Origin: Thiotrichaceae bacterium UBA973
GTDB taxonomy: Bacteria; Pseudomonadota; Gammaproteobacteria; Eutrophobiales; Eutrophobiaceae
NCBI GenBank assembly: GCA_002292815.1
Contig: DBBX01000030.1
Coordinates: 41,376-105,375, forward strand
Reading direction: 5' to 3'
DNA length: 64,000 nucleotides
Below the pieces are notes generated by a model, which saw nothing but the letters and a program-made list of their open reading frames with translations, searched no databases and had not been told where the DNA came from. The position numbers were made by a program, and so were the translations under genes. Position 1 is the stretch's first letter, and the number at the start of each line of letters is the position of its first letter. Of this stretch, positions 8,315-17,144 are shown one piece after another.

Positions 8315-8494
8315 TTAGGATTCATCGGTTTTCTCATCCTGTATCCGATCATAAATTTCTTCACGGTGTACAGCAACATCTTTTGGTGCATCAACACCAA
8401 TACGTACTTGATTGCCACGGATACCCAGGACCGTAACATTTACATTATCTCCAATCATCAACGATTCACCTACACGCCGAGTTAATATCAACAT
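8315..8494 (-). CDS. csrA: Carbon storage regulator CsrA
   Basis: This 59-residue protein begins MLILTRRVGESLMIGD and contains VTVLGIRGNQVRIGVDAP, the near-invariant CsrA/RsmA core. It is a dimeric RNA-binding protein that blocks or stabilises mRNAs at GGA motifs. The start at 8494 is chosen because family members begin exactly there and an AGGAG lies seven bases upstream. A longer frame to 8533 adds 13 non-conserved residues. The gene follows alaS-lysC and precedes tRNA-Ser and tRNA-Arg, the usual gammaproteobacterial order. Confidence 0.97.
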   Translation of the reverse strand: MLILTRRVGESLMIGDNVNVTVLGIRGNQVRIGVDAPKDVAVHREEIYDRIQDEKTDES

Positions 8495-8507
8495 CTCAAT
8501 TCTCCTG
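8495..8507 (-). promoter_or_regulatory. csrA ribosome site resembling a CsrA target
   Basis: The csrA Shine-Dalgarno reads ACAGGAGA. ACA-GGA over the ribosome site is the core of known CsrA targets, so autoregulation is plausible. This is inferred from the motif alone. Confidence 0.4.
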
Positions 8508-8571
8508 TATCTTCCGTAATCATCTTTTATCAAGCCAAATGGTAATATTTCACCATATTGACTAATCGGTA

Positions 8572-9810
8572 CTAGGTATTGTCTTCTGCAATAGTGCCAT
8601 TATCGAGCCCAAAAGCCGTATGTAACGTACGAACTCCAAGCTCTAAGTACTTTTCGGCCACTACGACAGATACCTTAATTTCCGAAGTAGAGATCATTTG
8701 TATATTTATGCCTTCATCTGCCAATGCCTTGAACATGGTATTTGCTATCCCAGCATGTGAGCGCATACCTACACCCACTGCAGATATTTTCACTATGGTA
8801 TTATCACCCGAAACATCCTTCGCATCGATAGCTTTTGCTGTTTTCTGCAAAATCGCGAATGCTTTGTCATAGTCATCACGATTGACCGTGAATGTGAAGT
8901 CGGTGCTGTTATCCAAACCTACATTTTGCACAATCATATCTACTTCAATATTGGCATCGGCAATCGGCCCAAGTATCTTAGAAGCAATTCCAGGCATGTC
9001 TGGAACACCTACAATCGTCAACTTTGCTTCATCGCGATTGTGAGCAATACCTGATATCAGTGCCGCTTCCATATTTTCATCCTCATCGGTTATTAACGTG
9101 CCTGGACCATCTTCAAAACTGGAGAGGACGCGTAAATTAACATTATATTTCCTAGCAAATTCAACAGAACGTATTTGTAATACCTTGGAACCAAGACTAG
9201 CCATTTCAAGCATCTCTTCATAAGTAATCAAGGGGAGACGCTGTGCATTCTGAACTATTCGTGGATCCGCTGTATAGACACCATCAACATCGGTATAGAT
9301 TCTACATTCATCAGCCTTTAAAGCAGCCGCCATCGCTACTGCCGTCGTATCAGAACCACCTCGTCCAAGGGTAGTAATGTTGCCATCTTCATCAATGCCC
9401 TGAAAGCCTGCTACAACAACGATTTTGCCTTCATCCAGCTTTTTATGAACACGGGCAGCCTCAATATCAACAATCCTGGCCTTGTTATGTTCATTATCTG
9501 TACGAATATGAACTTGCCCGCCGGTATATGAGACTGCAGGATAGCCCTTTTCTTCGAGCGCCATGCTCAGTAAAGCAATGGTAACTTGTTCACCAGTCGA
9601 CAACAAAACATCCAGTTCTCGAGGCGTAGGCGTATGTGATAACGCTTTTGCAAGTGATAGCAAACGATCAGTCTCACCGCTCATAGCAGACAAGACCACC
9701 ACGACCTGATTACCCTGTTTTTTTGTTTGGATTACTCTGTCGGCAACTGCTTGAATTCGTTCAATTGTGCCAACGGAAGTACCGCCGTATTTTTGGATTA
9801 TTAATGCCAT
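8572..9810 (-). CDS. lysC: Aspartate kinase, monofunctional
   Basis: A 412-residue enzyme for the first step of the aspartate pathway (Lys, Thr, Met and diaminopimelate). The N-terminal kinase domain opens with IIQKYGGTSVG and contains GRGGSDTTAVAMAAAL. Two ACT domains in the C-terminal third (from about residue 265, for example TIVGVPDMPGIASKI) bind inhibitory amino acids. The length and layout match the single-polypeptide alpha-type aspartokinases of pseudomonads. The gene lies between alaS and csrA, a common arrangement outside the enterics. Confidence 0.95.
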   Translation of the reverse strand: MALIIQKYGGTSVGTIERIQAVADRVIQTKKQGNQVVVVLSAMSGETDRLLSLAKALSHTPTPRELDVLLSTGEQVTIALLSMALEEKGYPAVSYTGGQVHIRTDNEHNKARIVDIEAARVHKKLDEGKIVVVAGFQGIDEDGNITTLGRGGSDTTAVAMAAALKADECRIYTDVDGVYTADPRIVQNAQRLPLITYEEMLEMASLGSKVLQIRSVEFARKYNVNLRVLSSFEDGPGTLITDEDENMEAALISGIAHNRDEAKLTIVGVPDMPGIASKILGPIADANIEVDMIVQNVGLDNSTDFTFTVNRDDYDKAFAILQKTAKAIDAKDVSGDNTIVKISAVGVGMRSHAGIANTMFKALADEGINIQMISTSEIKVSVVVAEKYLELGVRTLHTAFGLDNGTIAEDNT

Positions 9811-9873
9811 ATCACTGATTCTAGTAAAAGGCGTCGAATTCTAGCTGAACTGGACGACATAAGGAATAGACAA

Positions 9874-12483
9874 TCAGGTGTAAATTTGGCTACGAATCCA
9901 GTCTGGAACATTTTTTAGTGCGTCATCCAAGCCTGAAGGATCATTTCCGCCTGCCTGAGCCATATCTGGCCGACCGCCACCTTTCCCGCCTACTTGTTGG
10001 GCGACAAAGTTAACCAAATCGCCGGCCTTGATACGATCTGTCGCATCTTGAGTCACGCCCGCGACTAAGCTCACCTTCGAGTCGCCACTCACGGTCGCTA
10101 ATATCAATGCCGCTGTACCCAATTTATTTTTGAGTTGATCAACCGTATCGCGCAAGGTTTTTGGATCAACACCTTCAAGCAATTTTGCGATGACTTTGAT
10201 ACCTTCAATCGTTTCTGCCTCACTGACCATATCCGAACCGGCACTACTGGCCATCTTGCCTTTAAGTTGTTCCAGCTCTTTTTCCAGTTTGCGAGTCTTG
10301 TCGATTTGTACAGAAAGCTTAGCGTCAACTGACTCTATATCAGTTTTAAGTATCTCAGCAATTTTATGCAATTTACCTTCAGCGTTTTCAATCCAGTTTA
10401 AGGCACCAACTCCGGTTACCGCTTCAATCCGACGCACTCCTGATGCCGTTCCCGACTCCGAAACTATTTTGAAAAATCCGATATCACCCGCACGCTCAAC
10501 GTGCGTGCCGCCACAAAGCTCACATGAAAAATCACCGCCGATATTTAATACTCGGACGGTGTCATCATACTTTTCTCCAAACAAAGACATGGCGCCAGAA
10601 GCCTTGGCTTTATCTAATGACATGACTTGAACTTCGGTTTCTTCATTCTTTAAAATTTGTGAATTAACCAGTCGTTCAACCTCTTGAATCTGTTGTTTTG
10701 TTAATGGTTCGTTATGTGAAAAATCAAAACGTAATCGGTCATCCGCAACCAGAGATCCTTTTTGTAAAACATGATCTCCTAATAGGTTACGTAACGCGGT
10801 ATGCAACAAATGTGTTGCTGAATGATTACGCATGATATCAATGCGCCTTTTTTGATCGACAGACGCACGTACAACATCACCTACTTTTAATGCGCCTGTA
10901 CGTAATACACCAAGATGTATATGCGATTGGCCTTGTTTCTTTGTATCTTCTATTTCAAAAAATATATCATCAGTAAAAAGTTCGCCCTTATCGCCAACTT
11001 GCCCGCCTGATTGTGCATAAAAAGGTGTTTCTAGTAATATAACACCACCAACATCACCTTGTTTTAATGTCTTAACATTACGACCATCCTGATAAAGCGC
11101 GATGATAGTTGTCTTTTGCTTTAAGCGTTCGTAACCAGTGAACGCACTCACTAAGCTATCGTCTGTATCGACTGATACACCGACATCAAACTTACTCGCT
11201 GCTCTAGCACGTTTACGTTGTTCAGCCATGGCCTTGTTAAAGCCATTCATATCTACTTTCAGATTACGCTCACGCGCTATGTCTGCAGTCAGATCAACCG
11301 GGAACCCATAAGTATCATATAAACGGAAGACGTCTTCTCCCTGAATTAAATCACTTTCCATTTTACTGATAACGTCATCCAGCACCTTTAATCCTTGTTC
11401 TAAAGTCTCTGCAAAACGATCTTCTTCAGCTAATAATACTCTTTCAATGTTCGTCCTTGATTGTGATAACTCAGGATAAGCTTTGCCCATAACTTGTTCG
11501 AGCACATCGACCAGCTTATAAAAGAATGATTCGTTAAAACCTAATTTATTGCCGTGTCGAATTGCACGCCGGATGATTCTGCGTAAGACATAACCTCGGC
11601 CTTCGTTAGAAGGAACAACACCATCGGCGATCAGAAACGAACAGGAGCGAATATGGTCAGCAACAACTTGACTAGAAATAACATCAAGGTCGTTGTTGCC
11701 AGCAAGCTCTTTTATTGACTGAATAATTTTTTCAAATAATTCAATTTCATAATTATTATGCACGTCTTGCATAACGGCAGTAATGCGTTCAAGTCCCATC
11801 CCGGTATCAACTGATGGATGAGGTATCGGTTTTAAATTGCCACCCGAATCACGGTCATATTGGGTAAAAACAAGATTCCATATTTCGATATAACGATCCA
11901 GTTCGGCATCAGCTGAGCCTGGAGGACCACCAGGAATATCTTCACCATGGTCATAAAAGATTTCACTACAAGGACCGCAAGGACCCGTATCACCCATGGA
12001 CCAAAAATTATCAGATTCACCACAACGACTAAAACGATCGGGTGAAACACCTATTTCTTTTAGCCAAATATCAGCTGCTTCATCATCATCTTCAAATACG
12101 GTTATCCATAATTTAGATTCCGGTATTTTTAATTCTTCTGTTAAATATTCCCAAGCATACGTTATCGCTTCACGTTTAAAATAATCACCAAAACTGAAGT
12201 TGCCTAGCATTTCAAAAAAGGTGTGGTGTCGAGCAGTATAGCCAACATTTTCCAGATCGTTATGCTTACCACCGGCACGTACACAACGTTGTGATGTTGT
12301 TGCGCGTTTATAATCTCGTTTTTCCCTACCAAGAAAAACATCCTTGAACTGCACCATGCCCGCATTGGTAAATAACAATGTCGGATCATTGGCCGGCACC
12401 AAAGAACTACTAGAAACCACTTTATGATCTTTCGATTTAAAGAAATCTAGGAATGATTGACGAATATCGTTACTGGTTTTCAT
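9874..12483 (-). CDS. alaS: Alanyl-tRNA synthetase
   Basis: This full-length 869-residue enzyme charges tRNA-Ala. The class II catalytic core includes motif 2-like GYTARHHTFFEMLGNFSFGD near residues 82-101. The editing domain has HSATHLLH and CELCGGTHV, which together bind zinc, and the C-terminal oligomerisation domain carries GGKGGGRPDMAQAGG. Its ATG overlaps the recX stop by one base (TAATG), so translation is probably coupled. Confidence 0.97.
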   Translation of the reverse strand: MKTSNDIRQSFLDFFKSKDHKVVSSSSLVPANDPTLLFTNAGMVQFKDVFLGREKRDYKRATTSQRCVRAGGKHNDLENVGYTARHHTFFEMLGNFSFGDYFKREAITYAWEYLTEELKIPESKLWITVFEDDDEAADIWLKEIGVSPDRFSRCGESDNFWSMGDTGPCGPCSEIFYDHGEDIPGGPPGSADAELDRYIEIWNLVFTQYDRDSGGNLKPIPHPSVDTGMGLERITAVMQDVHNNYEIELFEKIIQSIKELAGNNDLDVISSQVVADHIRSCSFLIADGVVPSNEGRGYVLRRIIRRAIRHGNKLGFNESFFYKLVDVLEQVMGKAYPELSQSRTNIERVLLAEEDRFAETLEQGLKVLDDVISKMESDLIQGEDVFRLYDTYGFPVDLTADIARERNLKVDMNGFNKAMAEQRKRARAASKFDVGVSVDTDDSLVSAFTGYERLKQKTTIIALYQDGRNVKTLKQGDVGGVILLETPFYAQSGGQVGDKGELFTDDIFFEIEDTKKQGQSHIHLGVLRTGALKVGDVVRASVDQKRRIDIMRNHSATHLLHTALRNLLGDHVLQKGSLVADDRLRFDFSHNEPLTKQQIQEVERLVNSQILKNEETEVQVMSLDKAKASGAMSLFGEKYDDTVRVLNIGGDFSCELCGGTHVERAGDIGFFKIVSESGTASGVRRIEAVTGVGALNWIENAEGKLHKIAEILKTDIESVDAKLSVQIDKTRKLEKELEQLKGKMASSAGSDMVSEAETIEGIKVIAKLLEGVDPKTLRDTVDQLKNKLGTAALILATVSGDSKVSLVAGVTQDATDRIKAGDLVNFVAQQVGGKGGGRPDMAQAGGNDPSGLDDALKNVPDWIRSQIYT

Positions 12484-12923
12484 TATTTTAAAAGTTGGCT
12501 TATCTGTTCACTGCTAAAACCGCGACTATATAGGAATCGAGATTGTTTTGCCTTATTTTGATAATCGCTGGGCGCATTTTCGCCATATTTCTTGACCCTG
12601 ACTTCTTCCGCTAATGACATCCAATCTATCGACTCTGACTCGAGGTATTGCTCAACCAACATCTGCTCGATTCCACGTTGTCGCAACTCCTGAGTGATCT
12701 TATTCGGGCCCTGCCCTTTATTGAGACTATGATGTATAAAGCTTTCGGCAAAGCGCTCGTCGCTCTGTAGACCTTCACTGCTCAGTTTATCCAGAAGTTC
12801 TTCGATCAAGACTTCATCTTTGCAACGCCGCGCGAGTTTATTTGCCAATTCCTTGCGGCTATGTTCGCGTCTAGCCAGGAAGTCACATGCCCTTTGCAGG
12901 ACTTCCTGACGTTCGCTACTCAG
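12483..12923 (-). CDS. recX: RecA regulator RecX, probable CUG start
   Basis: RecX binds and restrains RecA filaments. The conserved N-terminal part (LARREHSRKELANKLARR) begins upstream of the first usual start codon, a TTG at 12848. Reading back in frame, no ATG, GTG or TTG occurs. The only well-placed codon is CTG at 12921-12923, which shares its last two bases with the recA TGA stop (CTGA). It has an AGGAG seven bases upstream. This gives about 146 residues, the normal RecX length, whereas the TTG version would be 121 and would lose the first helix. The stop overlaps the alaS start by one base. Confidence 0.85.
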   Translation of the reverse strand: MSSERQEVLQRACDFLARREHSRKELANKLARRCKDEVLIEELLDKLSSEGLQSDERFAESFIHHSLNKGQGPNKITQELRQRGIEQMLVEQYLESESIDWMSLAEEVRVKKYGENAPSDYQNKAKQSRFLYSRGFSSEQISQLLK

Positions 12924-14014
12924 GCTATTGCTCCTTCTGTTTCTGTTTCTGCTTCTTCTTGTGTTACTTCAGCTTCAGCTTCAGCTTTAGCGATATCTTC
13001 AGCAGATATTTTTGGCAGTAATTGCTCCCTTATATTCTTTTCTATCTCATCCGCTATTTCAGGATTTTCTTTTAAGAACTTACGAACATTTTCCTTACCT
13101 TGACCGATGCGATCCTCTTTGTAGCTATACCAGGCGCCGGCTTTATCAATGAGCTCTAGCTTCACACCCAGATCTATGACCTCGCCAAGACGAGAAATAC
13201 CTTCGCCATATAAAATTTCAAACTCAGCTTGTTTAAAGGGAGGCGCTATCTTGTTTTTAACGACTTTAACGCGGGTTTCATTACCCACCACCTCATCGCC
13301 TTTCTTAATCGCACCAATTCTTCTAATATCCAAGCGTACCGAAGCATAAAACTTTAATGCGTTACCTCCCGTAGTTGTTTCTGGGCTACCAAACATAACG
13401 CCAATCTTCATGCGAATTTGGTTGATAAAAATCACACAACAATTAGCACGCTTGATATTACCCGTTAACTTTCTTAAGGCTTGCGACATTAATCGCGCGG
13501 CAAGACCCATGTGTGAATCACCCATCTCACCTTCGATTTCTGCCTTCGGTACTAACGCTGCCACGGAGTCGATAACAACTAACTCAACAGCGCCGCTACG
13601 AACCAACATGTCGCAGATTTCTAATGCCTGTTCACCGGTATCGGGTTGTGATACTAGTAATTCATCAATATTCACCCCAAGCTTCTCCGCATAGACAGGG
13701 TCTAGCGCATGTTCCGCATCGATAAAGGCGCAGGTCTTACCTTGTTTCTGTGCTTCGGCTATCGCTGACAAAGTTAGTGTCGTTTTACCGGAAGACTCAG
13801 GTCCATAAATTTCCACAACACGTCCATAGGGTAATCCACCCGCACCGAGCGCGACATCTAGGCCTATTGAACCGGTGCTCACCGTAGGCACTGCTGCCAC
13901 AGCTTGGTCACCCATTTTCATAACAGAACCTTTGCCAAATTGTTTTTCAATCTGACCTAACGCCATTGATAGAGCTCTTTTCTTATCTTCTTCAATCTTT
14001 TCTGCGCTTGCCAT
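12920..14014 (-). CDS. recA: Recombinase RecA
   Basis: The 364-residue strand-exchange protein forms ATP-dependent filaments on single-stranded DNA and promotes LexA self-cleavage. The Walker A motif is GPESSGKTT, Walker B is LVVIDSVAAL and the L2 region is GGNALKFYASVRLDIRR. The acidic C-terminal tail of Glu/Ala runs is typical. It is followed by recX (overlapping) and alaS. A consensus sigma70 promoter is at 14085-14113, and a WYL-domain regulator is transcribed divergently. Confidence 0.99.
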   Translation of the reverse strand: MASAEKIEEDKKRALSMALGQIEKQFGKGSVMKMGDQAVAAVPTVSTGSIGLDVALGAGGLPYGRVVEIYGPESSGKTTLTLSAIAEAQKQGKTCAFIDAEHALDPVYAEKLGVNIDELLVSQPDTGEQALEICDMLVRSGAVELVVIDSVAALVPKAEIEGEMGDSHMGLAARLMSQALRKLTGNIKRANCCVIFINQIRMKIGVMFGSPETTTGGNALKFYASVRLDIRRIGAIKKGDEVVGNETRVKVVKNKIAPPFKQAEFEILYGEGISRLGEVIDLGVKLELIDKAGAWYSYKEDRIGQGKENVRKFLKENPEIADEIEKNIREQLLPKISAEDIAKAEAEAEVTQEEAETETEGAIA

Positions 14015-14084
14015 GTTAATTCTCCATTTTTTTACTTAAATCGAAATACCTAAGCCATTCCCCCGAACAGCCCTCATGGCAAGT

Positions 14085-14113
14085 ACTATAAGCAATACTT
14101 TTTTTAATGTCAA
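14085..14113 (-). promoter_or_regulatory. recA sigma70 promoter with AAGTATT elements
   Basis: The -35 TTGACA (14108-14113) and -10 TATAGT (14085-14090) are separated by exactly 17 bp. The motif AAGTATTG occurs twice in direct orientation 18 bp apart, once before the -35 and once in the spacer. With the inverted copy at the -10 it makes a dyad AAGTA-N10-TACTT (14081-14100). No CTGT-N8-ACAG LexA box is visible. Confidence 0.8.
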
Positions 14114-14178
14114 TACTTTTTACTACCTATGTATTTTTTACTATATAATATATTTTATTAGCTAGTAGTCTTATTTTG

Positions 14179-14184
14179 TATAAT
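14179..14184 (+). promoter_or_regulatory. -10 element of the WYL regulator gene
   Basis: A perfect TATAAT lies 31 bp before the ATG of the WYL gene, on the strand opposite to the recA promoter. The -35 region is poor, which would fit an activated or weak promoter. Confidence 0.45.
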
Positions 14185-14215
14185 CCGTGACATTAAACCT
14201 ATTTCAATAAAAAAA

Positions 14216-15088
14216 ATGCTAAACGATATCAAATGGGCGACACGCCAGCGCTTGCAGTACATAGAGCTTATGGCCTATTACACGGGCGTTGTCACACGTA
14301 GTGAAGTGGCCAAAGCCTTCGGTATCTCCGATGCTGCCGCGACTAAGGATCTGAAGCTGTATAGCGAGATAGCCCCTGAAAACCTAACTTATAAGCACAC
14401 TGTATTTGGATTTGTGCCAACCCCCTCATTTAAAGAGGTCTTTGCGGATCTTTCACCGGCAATCGTTTTACCCATGATAGAAGCTAATCTGACCGTGGTT
14501 GGTGGTCCGAACCAGGATAGTGCAGTATTCGGCATTCCTGTAGATGGCCTCGCCCTACCCAATCGATTACCCGATAAGGCTGTTCTGGCACAAGTCACAC
14601 GCGCCATACATAACAAGAGAAAGTTGAATGTTAGTTACCATTCACTTTCAAATAGAAGTAGTGAAGAAAGGCGTATTATTGAACCGCATTCTCTAGTTAA
14701 TACAGGTTTTCGTTGGCATGTCCGTGCTTACAATGAGGATACCTTCGATTTCAGGGATTTCGTCTTATCACGATTCAAAGCTGCTGAATGTAAGGATGAA
14801 TTGGCTGAATCCAGTGCCCAATATGATGATGATTGGGTTGAGATTATTACCATGAAATTGAGTCCCCACCCAAAGCTGGAGGATAAAAATCGAACAAGCC
14901 TGCTAATTGATTACGGCAGTGTTAATGACATTATCGAGATTAAAATCCGACGCGCCTTAATTGGATATTTACTACAACAACTGTCTGTTGATACGACACA
15001 AGACCATTCATTAAACCCGAATAAATATCAATTGATTGTATTGAATCGTGATGAAATAGAGCCTTTTGCTAGTTGGGCGTTTAACTAA
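14216..15088 (+). CDS. WYL-domain transcriptional regulator (CapW/BrxR-like)
   Basis: A 290-residue protein with an N-terminal winged HTH (about residues 5-75, GVVTRSEVAKAFGISDAAA), a WYL domain (about 115-195) and a C-terminal WCX-like segment. The WYL part reads IIEPHSLVNTGFRWHVRAYN followed by FRDFVLSRF, the signature of the stand-alone CapW/BrxR group. Those regulators usually repress CBASS or BREX defence operons and are thought to sense nucleic acids. Here no defence genes are near. The gene is divergent from recA and convergent with a photolyase. The related WYL protein PafBC controls recA in mycobacteria, so a DNA-damage role is a reasonable inference. Confidence 0.85.
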   Translation: MLNDIKWATRQRLQYIELMAYYTGVVTRSEVAKAFGISDAAATKDLKLYSEIAPENLTYKHTVFGFVPTPSFKEVFADLSPAIVLPMIEANLTVVGGPNQDSAVFGIPVDGLALPNRLPDKAVLAQVTRAIHNKRKLNVSYHSLSNRSSEERRIIEPHSLVNTGFRWHVRAYNEDTFDFRDFVLSRFKAAECKDELAESSAQYDDDWVEIITMKLSPHPKLEDKNRTSLLIDYGSVNDIIEIKIRRALIGYLLQQLSVDTTQDHSLNPNKYQLIVLNRDEIEPFASWAFN

Positions 15089-15137
15089 GTTTTCTGCTTT
15101 CACTGATAAGCGGTACTTTATCTAGGGCAAATACCAT

Positions 15138-16580
15138 TCAATTAGGCGCATTTTTCAAAGATTGAAATGCCTCTAAGGCACTTAGACGAGATTGCTTTAA
15201 ATCAACAATTGGGTATGGGTAGTTATCTCCCAATTTTACACCTGCGTTATGCAAAATATCGTCTGGTGCCTCCCATGGCCTAAATAGATATTTATCGGGT
15301 ATGTGCTTTAGCTCTGGTACAAAACGACGTGTGTATTCGCCTTCAGGGTCAAATTTATAGCCCTGAGTCGATGGATTAAACACTCGAAAATAGGGCGCGG
15401 CATCAGCACCGCATCCTGCAATCCACTGCCAACTAGCACTGTTGACGGCTAAATCTGCATCAAACAAGCAATCCCAAAACCACGCTTCACCATGATGCCA
15501 ATGCAGCAACAGATTCTTAACCAAAAAAGAGCCGACAACCATCCTTATGCGATTATGCATATACCCTGTTTGCCACAACTCGCGCATGCCAGCGTCGACG
15601 AGTGGGTGTCCAGTTTGGCCAGTCTGCCAGGAACGCAGGTACTCTTCATTTTCTAACCATGGGAATCGATCGAATTTGGGCTGCAAATTATTACTGGGCA
15701 AATCAGGGAATTGGTACAAAAGACTATAAGAAAATTCACGCCAACCCAGCTCACTGAGAAAATGATCTAAATCATCCGTTGCTTCATTGTTCGTGGCCGC
15801 GTGCCAGACTTGATTGGGTGATAGTTCGCCAAAATGAAGATGAGGTGACAATCTGGAAACAGCGTCTAGGGCTGGAAAATCTCTAGCTATCTTATAGTGC
15901 TTAAAGTGATTTTCAATAAACTTATCTAGCTTTAATTGCGCATGAGTTTCACCCACCTGCCAATGTGCTAAAAGTCCCTGATCCCATCGAATTTTAGGCA
16001 GTAGGTCTAAATCATTAATTCGAAGCTTGTTATCTAAATCTATATGTAAGCTCATATTACTTGGCTTCGGAAAAGGCACTTTTGGTGGGCTTGCCTGAAG
16101 ACAACCCTTGCGATAATAGGGTGTGAACACCTTGTATGGTGTTGCGTCCTTCTTAAGCACTTCCCAAGGCTCCCAAAGCAAAGAACCCTTAAAGCTTCGA
16201 GCCTCTATGCTGCGTGCAGCTAGTGTCGCTTTTATTTGTTGGTCTCGAACGATCTGCCATGGCTCGTAGCAACGGTTCCAGAAAACCCCTTTGACATTAT
16301 ATTTGCAAACAAGATCTAAGATTATTTGTTCAGGCTCACCGATATAAACTGATAGTTTGCCTTCTAATGATTTATCCAGAGCGGATAGAGAACTGTGCAA
16401 CCAAGATCGACTTGCGGAGCCCATTTTGTGTTCACCGGAATTTATATCGTCAAGGATATAGATAGGCAGAACATGTCCTTCTAGAGCGGCTTCAACTAAG
16501 GAAGGGTTATCACTGATTCGTAAATCCTGCCTAAACCAATGGATGATTATATTTTCACTCAAACTGGCGTTCACTATCAT
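15138..16580 (-). CDS. phrB: Deoxyribodipyrimidine photolyase (CPD photolyase)
   Basis: A 480-residue flavoprotein that uses blue light to split cyclobutane pyrimidine dimers. The N-terminal antenna domain begins IIIHWFRQDLRISDNPSL. The C-terminal FAD domain carries SWQWIAGCGADAAPYFRVF and FNPSTQGYKFDPEGEY, near-identical in character to class I CPD photolyases. No DASH-type or cryptochrome C-terminal extension is present. It sits between recA and pncC, a junction that is usually closed in related genomes. A downstream gap of 66 bp to pncC has no clear terminator. Confidence 0.95.
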   Translation of the reverse strand: MIVNASLSENIIIHWFRQDLRISDNPSLVEAALEGHVLPIYILDDINSGEHKMGSASRSWLHSSLSALDKSLEGKLSVYIGEPEQIILDLVCKYNVKGVFWNRCYEPWQIVRDQQIKATLAARSIEARSFKGSLLWEPWEVLKKDATPYKVFTPYYRKGCLQASPPKVPFPKPSNMSLHIDLDNKLRINDLDLLPKIRWDQGLLAHWQVGETHAQLKLDKFIENHFKHYKIARDFPALDAVSRLSPHLHFGELSPNQVWHAATNNEATDDLDHFLSELGWREFSYSLLYQFPDLPSNNLQPKFDRFPWLENEEYLRSWQTGQTGHPLVDAGMRELWQTGYMHNRIRMVVGSFLVKNLLLHWHHGEAWFWDCLFDADLAVNSASWQWIAGCGADAAPYFRVFNPSTQGYKFDPEGEYTRRFVPELKHIPDKYLFRPWEAPDDILHNAGVKLGDNYPYPIVDLKQSRLSALEAFQSLKNAPN

Positions 16581-16646
16581 GAATTTAGCTTCAGTGTATC
16601 CTAAATAGCGTAGGTCGGCTTTGGATCGAGACCAGTATATTAATAT

Positions 16647-17144
16647 TTATTCTGAATGTTTTTGCAATAGGTCTATTAAACCTTGTATTGCTAATAGACA
16701 AGACTGCTCTCTGACCTTTAAACGATCACCATCAAAAAGAATTCTTGTGGTTGTTCCACCATTGCCTCGTTTGTACCAACCCAAGCATACTGTACCGACA
16801 GGTTTATCTTCTGAGCTACCGTCCGGACCAGCTACCCCAGTGATGGCGACACTATAATCTGCCCGACTATTTTCGACGGCGCCTCTGGCCATGGCACTTG
16901 CTGTTTCTTCACTAACTGCACCATATTGTTGAATCGTAGCAAACGGTACTCCTAACATTTCTTGCTTAGCTTCATTGGAATAGGTAACAAAGCCACGTTC
17001 AAACCAGGCAGAACTACCGGGTATGCGTGTCAGAATTTCAGCAAGGCCTCCACCTGTGCACGATTCAGCTGTCGCTACCTTAGTTGATGTTTTTAAAAAC
17101 AGTTTAGCGAGCTGTTCTGCTTGTAGTGTTGCTACATCACTCAT
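16647..17144 (-). CDS. pncC: Nicotinamide-nucleotide amidohydrolase PncC (CinA C-terminal family)
   Basis: A 165-residue stand-alone CinA C-terminal domain that deamidates NMN to NaMN in pyridine nucleotide recycling. Diagnostic segments are TAESCTGGGLAEILTRIPGSS, GFVTYSNEAKQEMLGV and SVAITGVAGPDGSSEDKPVGTV. The ATG overlaps the tadA stop by four bases (ATGA), so the two are co-translated. In many gammaproteobacteria this gene directly precedes recA. Here phrB and the WYL gene lie between. Confidence 0.93.
   Translation of the reverse strand: MSDVATLQAEQLAKLFLKTSTKVATAESCTGGGLAEILTRIPGSSAWFERGFVTYSNEAKQEMLGVPFATIQQYGAVSEETASAMARGAVENSRADYSVAITGVAGPDGSSEDKPVGTVCLGWYKRGNGGTTTRILFDGDRLKVREQSCLLAIQGLIDLLQKHSE

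Noticed and set aside
8495..8533. 13-residue N-terminal extension of CsrA
   Set aside because: All CsrA proteins begin M-L-I-L-T-R, and the ribosome site is placed for the inner ATG.
14015..14215. Canonical LexA box (CTGT-N8-ACAG) for recA
   Set aside because: Only an isolated CTGT occurs, in the recA leader, without a matching ACAG at the right distance.
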